64,000 nucleotides of DNA. Origin: Paractinoplanes durhamensis. GTDB lineage: Bacteria; Actinomycetota; Actinomycetes; Mycobacteriales; Micromonosporaceae. The first letter of the stretch is position 1, and every line of letters starts with the position of its first letter. Shown piece after piece: positions 59,701 through 64,000 of the stretch. Position numbers and translations under genes: made by a program. A model generated the notes under the pieces. It was not told the DNA's origin. It saw only the letters and a program-made list of their open reading frames with translations, and did not search any database. The stretch spans positions 1 through 64,000 of the forward strand of contig NZ_BOML01000040.1 of assembly GCF_016862175.1 (NCBI RefSeq), read 5' to 3'.

Positions 59701-60705
59701 ATGTCCACCCACGCTTCCCGGCGCTCCTGGCGCACCCCCCTGGCCGCTGCCGCCACCGTGGCTGCTGCCGCCGTCGCCTTTCTCGCCTTCGTTCCCGAGG
59801 CATCCGCCGCCACCTTCAACCAGGAGGGGTGGTCCACCCAGGGTGGTGGCACCACCGGCGGCTCGACCAGCACCACGGTGACCGTGACCAGCCTGTCCGC
59901 GCTGACCACCGCAGCGAAGGCCAGCACGTCGCAGACCGTCTATGTGAACGGCAACTTCAGCTGCTCGGCCGACGTCACGGTCGCGGCCAACAAGTCGATC
60001 GTCGGCGTCGGATCGAGCTCCGGGCTGACCGGCTGCGGGTTCAAGATCAATGATGTCAACAATGTCATCATCCGGAACCTGAAGATCGCCAAGGTCAAGG
60101 CCGGCACCGGCAACGGCGACGCCGTGCACATCGACGGTGCCACCCACGTCTGGGTCGACCACAACGACCTGTCCAGCGACACCACCAGCGGTACCGACTA
60201 CTACGACGGCCTGATCGACATCACGCACGCCGCCGACTACATCACCGTGTCCTGGAACTACGAGCACGACCACATCAAGTGCAACCTGCTCGGGCACAGC
60301 GACAGCAACGCCTCCGAGGACACCGGTCACCTGCGGGTCACCTACCACCACAACTACTTCCGCAACTGTGACCAGCGTGGACCGCGGGTTCGCTTCGGCA
60401 ACCCGGTGCACGTCTACAACAACTACTACTACAACAGCGGCACGTACGGCATCGCCAGCACCTGCAACGCCGGCGTGTACGTCGAGCGCAACTACTTCGA
60501 GAACACCCCGAACTCGGTGGTCACCGCGACCGGGTCCTCGCCCTCCGGCAACGTCAAGGTGCTCAACAACTACCTCGTGAACTCCGGCGCGGAGCAGGTC
60601 CGCAACGGCGCGAGCGTGGCTGCGATCCCCTACGCCTACACGGTCGACGCGAACAGCAGCGTCAAGTCGATCGTCACGGCGAGCGCGGGCACCGGCAAGA
60701 TCTGA
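59701..60705 (+). CDS. Secreted pectate lyase (PL1 family)
   Basis: The 334-aa enzyme has a signal peptide ending near EASAATF and a right-handed beta-helix with PL1 motifs: NVIIRNLKIAKVKAG, AVHIDGATHVWVDHNDLSSD (calcium-site Asp region), then TYHHNYFRNCDQRGPRVRFG holding the catalytic Arg. It cuts polygalacturonate by beta-elimination outside the cell. GGAGGT lies 6 nt before ATG 59701. Confidence 0.95.
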   Translation: MSTHASRRSWRTPLAAAATVAAAAVAFLAFVPEASAATFNQEGWSTQGGGTTGGSTSTTVTVTSLSALTTAAKASTSQTVYVNGNFSCSADVTVAANKSIVGVGSSSGLTGCGFKINDVNNVIIRNLKIAKVKAGTGNGDAVHIDGATHVWVDHNDLSSDTTSGTDYYDGLIDITHAADYITVSWNYEHDHIKCNLLGHSDSNASEDTGHLRVTYHHNYFRNCDQRGPRVRFGNPVHVYNNYYYNSGTYGIASTCNAGVYVERNYFENTPNSVVTATGSSPSGNVKVLNNYLVNSGAEQVRNGASVAAIPYAYTVDANSSVKSIVTASAGTGKI

Positions 60706-60724
60706 TCCCTCCGTCCCCCCAAAA

Positions 60725-60763
60725 GTGAAGCCGGGAGGCAGCCACCGCGCCTCCCGGCTTCAC
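60725..60763. terminator. Bidirectional terminator between convergent genes
   Basis: GTGAAGCCGGGAGG (60725-60738) pairs perfectly with CCTCCCGGCTTCAC (60750-60763). It serves the pectate lyase on one side and the kelch-like gene on the other, flanked by AAAA on the left. Confidence 0.9.
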
Positions 60764-60778
60764 ACTGTTCAAATCCGG

Positions 60779-61966
60779 TCAGCCGCGGCTCGGCGCGGGC
60801 AGCGCGGCGACGGTCAGGCTCAGTCCGTCCGCGGTGACCGGGGGCCCCTCCGGGCGGCAGGTCTGGCCGCCCCAGCTGAGGAGCTGCGCGCCGGTCCAGA
60901 CCACCGCACCGCTCACGCCGCAGAAGCCGGCTTCCTGGTAGGTCGACTCGCTGAGCTGCACCCGGCCGCTGCGCGGATCCAGCATCGTGACGTCCGGCAG
61001 GCCGGCCAGCAGCAGAAGATCGGGAGACAGCAGCGCGGTGAGTCCGGTGTAGCCGGTGCTGATCTCGTTCGGGGCGGGCGCCGCGTGCGAGGTGGTCACC
61101 GGAGCCCAGCCGGGGAGCAGCACCCCGTCCGACAGCGTCCCGACGGCGACCCAGGTTTCCGGGGCCTGATCGGTGAGGGCCAGATAGACCTTGCCGCCCG
61201 CGGCGGCCAGGCCGACCCGTTCGACCGCCTTGTCGCCGACCGGTGCGGGGGTCCGGGCGAGCTCCGACCCGTCCAGCCCGACCTGGGTGACGGCCAGCCG
61301 GCCGTCGTCGGCGTACTCGGCGAGCACCAGCGTGTCTCCCGAAGGGGCGGCGGCGAAGACCCGGCCCGGCGTGGGGAACGTCGTCCAGGCGTCGGCGCGC
61401 GGGTCATAGACCAGTGTCGTCTTCGACATGTCGGCGCCGAGCACGCCGTTCCCGCCGAACACCACCATCTTGCCGCCGGCCATCAGCGCCTGGCCGCCGG
61501 TGCGGCCCCGGCCCGGTGCGGCGGCGATGCGCCGCCACTTGTCGGTCCGCGGGTTGTAGGCGGCACCGTCGACGACGCCGAACTGGCTGTGCCGGGCGTC
61601 CGAGCCACCCCAGACGATCATCTCGGTGCCGGTCCAGACGGCCTGCGCCTCGGAGCGGGCGCCCAGCGGCGCGGCCGGGAGCTTGCGCCACGATCGCGTG
61701 CCCGGGCGGTAGGCGGCGCCGTCCGCGAAGAACTTCTCGTGCGCCTGGTTCCCGGCGAAGCCGCCCCAGACGAGCAGCTCGGACCCGGTCCAGACGCCGC
61801 TGACGTCCCGCCGGGCGGCCAGCGGCGCGGCCGGCAGCTTCTCGACGGCGGCCGTCCACGGTGGCGGGGCCGATTTGGTGACCTTGGTGGCGAGCACGGC
61901 CGCGCCGGCCGCCACGGCGATCAGGCTCGCGCCGGCCATCGCGAACCGGCCCACAGTAAGTCTCAT
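60779..61966 (-). CDS. Membrane-anchored kelch-like beta-propeller protein
   Basis: The ~395-aa protein from ATG 61966 has an N-terminal anchor (FAMAGASLIAVAAGAAVLA). Repeated kelch-type blades follow, each with a V/IWGG or VFGG end: LLVWGGFAGN, MIVWGGSDAR, MVVFGGNGV and LLSWGGQTC. It should form a propeller outside the membrane for binding ligands or proteins. No enzyme residues were seen. The next gene upstream on the same strand ends 50 nt away. Confidence 0.8.
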   Translation of the reverse strand: MRLTVGRFAMAGASLIAVAAGAAVLATKVTKSAPPPWTAAVEKLPAAPLAARRDVSGVWTGSELLVWGGFAGNQAHEKFFADGAAYRPGTRSWRKLPAAPLGARSEAQAVWTGTEMIVWGGSDARHSQFGVVDGAAYNPRTDKWRRIAAAPGRGRTGGQALMAGGKMVVFGGNGVLGADMSKTTLVYDPRADAWTTFPTPGRVFAAAPSGDTLVLAEYADDGRLAVTQVGLDGSELARTPAPVGDKAVERVGLAAAGGKVYLALTDQAPETWVAVGTLSDGVLLPGWAPVTTSHAAPAPNEISTGYTGLTALLSPDLLLLAGLPDVTMLDPRSGRVQLSESTYQEAGFCGVSGAVVWTGAQLLSWGGQTCRPEGPPVTADGLSLTVAALPAPSRG

Positions 61967-62015
61967 GATGTGCGCATGATGCGCTACGGCCATCGATGCC
62001 GATCACACCGGGGCG

Positions 62016-62486
62016 TCAGTCACCTTCCGCGCGTACCCGCAAGTGGGCCACCCCGCCGGAGCAGGACAACTCCACCTTGACCCGGTCGTGGTTGTCGCGG
62101 GTTCCGCGGAATTCGCCTTCCCGCGCGCTCTGCTCGTGCACCGAATAACCCTGGGCCGGCGACATCGACTCGATGCCCGCGCAGGACGCCAGCACGGTGC
62201 CGCCGTCGGTGACGAAGGACTGCACGGTCTGCGGGGACTCGCCGATCTGCGCGGACGGGGAGGGCGAGGGAGAAGGAGAAGCCGAGGGGGAGGCCGACGG
62301 CGAATCCGACGTCTCCAACGCCCGCCGCACGTCCTCCTCGCTGATCGGCGTGCCCTGCCGCGAGGTCAGGCCGGCGCCGACGATGCCGATCCCGACGACG
62401 CCGACCAGCACCGCGAGCACCGCCGCCAAGATCCACCCGGTGACGATCACCCCGGGCCGGTGACCCAGCCGATCCAACAAACGCAT
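62016..62486 (-). CDS. Small membrane-anchored protein with Ser/Pro-repeat linker
   Basis: The 156-aa protein has one membrane helix (ILAAVLAVLVGVVGIGIVGA, about 19-38), an acidic segment, a Ser-Pro-Ser-Ala repeat linker (about 62-78) and a small extracytoplasmic domain with two Cys (ASCAGIE; ELSCSGG). It is divergent from the response regulator (103 nt between starts), a typical place for a sensor accessory or target of the two-component system. Function unknown. Confidence 0.75.
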   Translation of the reverse strand: MRLLDRLGHRPGVIVTGWILAAVLAVLVGVVGIGIVGAGLTSRQGTPISEEDVRRALETSDSPSASPSASPSPSPSPSAQIGESPQTVQSFVTDGGTVLASCAGIESMSPAQGYSVHEQSAREGEFRGTRDNHDRVKVELSCSGGVAHLRVRAEGD

Positions 62487-62588
62487 GCCCTTACTCTGCG
62501 CGCTCCGACGCTAAGCCGGGCACCCGGCACGGATAAGGGACGGTTAAGAAGGCGCCGGTCGGCGGGGTGCAGCGGTTAGCGTGGCGCC

Positions 62589-63272
62589 GTGGCGAGACTG
62601 TTGTTGATCGAGGACGACCCGGCGATCCGGGCCACCCTGCTGCGCGCGCTGCGCGAGCGGGGGCACGCCGTGGCCGCATCGCCGGCCGCGATGGAGGGCC
62701 TGCAGACCGCGCTGGCCGAGAAGCCCGACCTGATCGTCCTGGATCTGGGCCTGCCCGACCTCGACGGCCGGGAGCTGCTGCGCATGCTCCGGGCGGTCTC
62801 CAAGGTGCCGGTGATCATCGCGACCGCCCGGGACGAGGAGACCGAGATGGTCCGGCTGCTCGACGCGGGCGCCGACGACTACGTGGTCAAGCCGTTCACG
62901 GCCGCCCAGCTGGACGCCCGGATCCGGGCCGTGCTGCGCCGCGGCCAGGCCCCGGAGGAGTCGTCCGTCCTCACCGTCGGTCAACTGCAGATCGATCCGG
63001 GTGCACGGTCGGTCACCCTCGACGGTGCCGCGGTGGAGTTGACCCCGCGCGAGTTCGACCTGCTGCACCATCTCGCGCAGCGGGCCGGCCAGGTGGTGAC
63101 CAAACGGGAGCTGCTGAGCGAGGTGTGGCAGGTGCCGTACGGCAGCACCGACAAGACGGTCGACGTGCATCTGTCCTGGTTGCGCCGCAAGCTGGGGGAG
63201 ACCGCCCTGGAGCCGCGCTACCTGCACACCGTGCGCGGCGTCGGGGTCAAGCTCAGCGAGCCGTCGTCGTGA
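62589..63272 (+). CDS. OmpR/PhoB-family response regulator
   Basis: The 227-aa protein has a receiver domain with acidic pocket IEDDP, phospho-acceptor Asp in VLDLGLPDLDG near residue 52, and the KPF Lys near 102. A winged-helix DNA-binding domain follows, with LTPREFDLLHHL, VDVHLSWLRRKLG and TVRGVGVKL. GTG 62589. The stop overlaps the kinase start (GTGA), forming a two-component operon. Confidence 0.95.
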   Translation: MARLLLIEDDPAIRATLLRALRERGHAVAASPAAMEGLQTALAEKPDLIVLDLGLPDLDGRELLRMLRAVSKVPVIIATARDEETEMVRLLDAGADDYVVKPFTAAQLDARIRAVLRRGQAPEESSVLTVGQLQIDPGARSVTLDGAAVELTPREFDLLHHLAQRAGQVVTKRELLSEVWQVPYGSTDKTVDVHLSWLRRKLGETALEPRYLHTVRGVGVKLSEPSS

Positions 63273-64000
63273 GGGCCCGGCTCACCCTGCTGGTCGCCGC
63301 GACCACCGTGCTGGTGCTGCTCGCGTTCCTGATCCCGATGGCGCTGCTGGTCCGGCAGGTCGCCGCCGACCGGGCGCTGAGCCGGGCCGACGACGTGGTG
63401 CAGACGATCGTTCCGCTGGTCAGCGACCCGCAGGCGCTGCGGTTGGCGGTGCCGGTCCAGGCCGTACCGGTCACCGTCTTCCTCCCCGACGGCAGCTCGG
63501 TCGGCGCGCCGGTCGGCCGGACGCCCGCCGTGCAGCTGGCCGCGGCCCACGGCCAGGCCCTGACCGTGGTGACCCCGGCCGGCCAGGAGCTGGTCGTCCC
63601 GATCGTCGGCGTCGGCGGCGTCACGGTGGTCCGGACGGTGGTCACGAACGCCGAGCTCACCCGCGGGGTCGGCCGCGCCTGGCTGATCCTGGCCGGGCTC
63701 GGGCTCGCGTTGGTGCTGCTCGGGCTGCTGGTGGCCGATCGGCTCGCCCGGGCCATCGTCGTGCCGATCACCGAGCTCTCCGCGGTCTCGCACCGCCTCG
63801 CCGGGGCCGAGCTGACCGCCCGCGCCGAGCCGGCCGGGCCGCCGGAGCTGCGCGAGGTAGCCGGCGCGCTCAACCATCTGGCCGGGCGGATCCAGGATCT
63901 CCTCGCCGCCGAGCGGGAACGGGTCGCTGACCTGTCGCATCGGCTGCGCACCCCGCTGACGGCGCTGCGGCTGGAGGCCGAGTCGCTGCGCGATCCGGAG
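63269..64000 (+). CDS. Sensor histidine kinase, cut by the window end
   Basis: From GTG 63269 the frame stays open to the window edge (244 codons). It shows a first membrane helix (LTLLVAATTVLVLLAFLIPM), a periplasmic loop, a second helix near 145-165 (WLILAGLGLALVLLGLLV), a HAMP domain and the phospho-acceptor H box DLSHRLRTPLTALRLE near 222-237. The ATP-binding domain lies beyond the window. It should phosphorylate the regulator encoded just upstream. Confidence 0.93.
   Translation, partial: MRARLTLLVAATTVLVLLAFLIPMALLVRQVAADRALSRADDVVQTIVPLVSDPQALRLAVPVQAVPVTVFLPDGSSVGAPVGRTPAVQLAAAHGQALTVVTPAGQELVVPIVGVGGVTVVRTVVTNAELTRGVGRAWLILAGLGLALVLLGLLVADRLARAIVVPITELSAVSHRLAGAELTARAEPAGPPELREVAGALNHLAGRIQDLLAAERERVADLSHRLRTPLTALRLEAESLRDPE

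Noticed and set aside
1..64000. CRISPR arrays, intact insertion sequences or rRNA genes
   Set aside because: No regularly spaced short repeats, transposase gene with terminal repeats, or ribosomal RNA-like sequence was seen on reading the window.

Overview
The window is high-GC actinomycete DNA. SARP/AfsR-type regulators, a DUF2637 protein, GTG/TTG starts, GTGA overlaps and Gly/Ser-linked secreted polysaccharidases all point that way. The gene mix resembles Micromonosporaceae such as Actinoplanes, but that placement is an inference. The left 38 kb is accessory DNA. The right 26 kb reads as ordinary chromosome, with one unusual secretion-like operon.

1-4.8 kb is the tail of an integrative element: a DUF2637 membrane protein, a small protein with a duplicated domain, a BTAD protein, an excisionase-like HTH protein and a tyrosine integrase. 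4.8-22.3 kb is a dense defence block. A leftward operon encodes an N-6 methylase-like protein with an altered catalytic motif, HsdM, HsdS, HsdR and a soluble Ser/Thr kinase with a repeat-rich C-terminus. A divergent rightward set encodes a DUF6119/TIGR04141 protein, a 1347-aa SF1 helicase with a C-terminal Vsr-like nuclease, and a HEPN protein coupled to it.

22.3-38.5 kb is a mosaic of conflict genes and debris. It holds an AbiEi/AbiEii pair, a pRiA4b ORF-3-like protein, an ATPase with a palindrome against its start codon, a SWIM-SNF2 helicase, a DUF6933 protein, a CcbP-like protein, a TOTE-type primase-helicase, and a second nucleotidyltransferase toxin locus whose toxin gene is frameshifted. 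Copies of a roughly 400-bp repeat lie between these genes. Three copies end in the 5' part of a tRNA-Arg(CCT) gene, and one copy splits a toxin gene.

38.6-49 kb carries a GH19 chitinase, an alpha/beta hydrolase, an ABC/FtsX exporter and two regulators. 49.1-59.5 kb is an eight-gene, overlapping type VII-like operon: WXG100 protein, EssC/EccC-like ATPase, a second small helical protein, a T7SS-substrate-like protein, two unknowns, a transglycosylase-like/ricin protein and a mycosin-like protein. Its enzymes look inactive. The mycosin has lost all three catalytic residues, both transglycosylase domains lack the catalytic Glu, and two of three ATPase P-loops carry Arg for Lys. No EccB, EccD or EccE is present. 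This operon and the defence block are the best candidates for undescribed biology. A pectate lyase, a kelch-like lipid-anchored or membrane protein and a two-component system (kinase cut by the window edge) follow.
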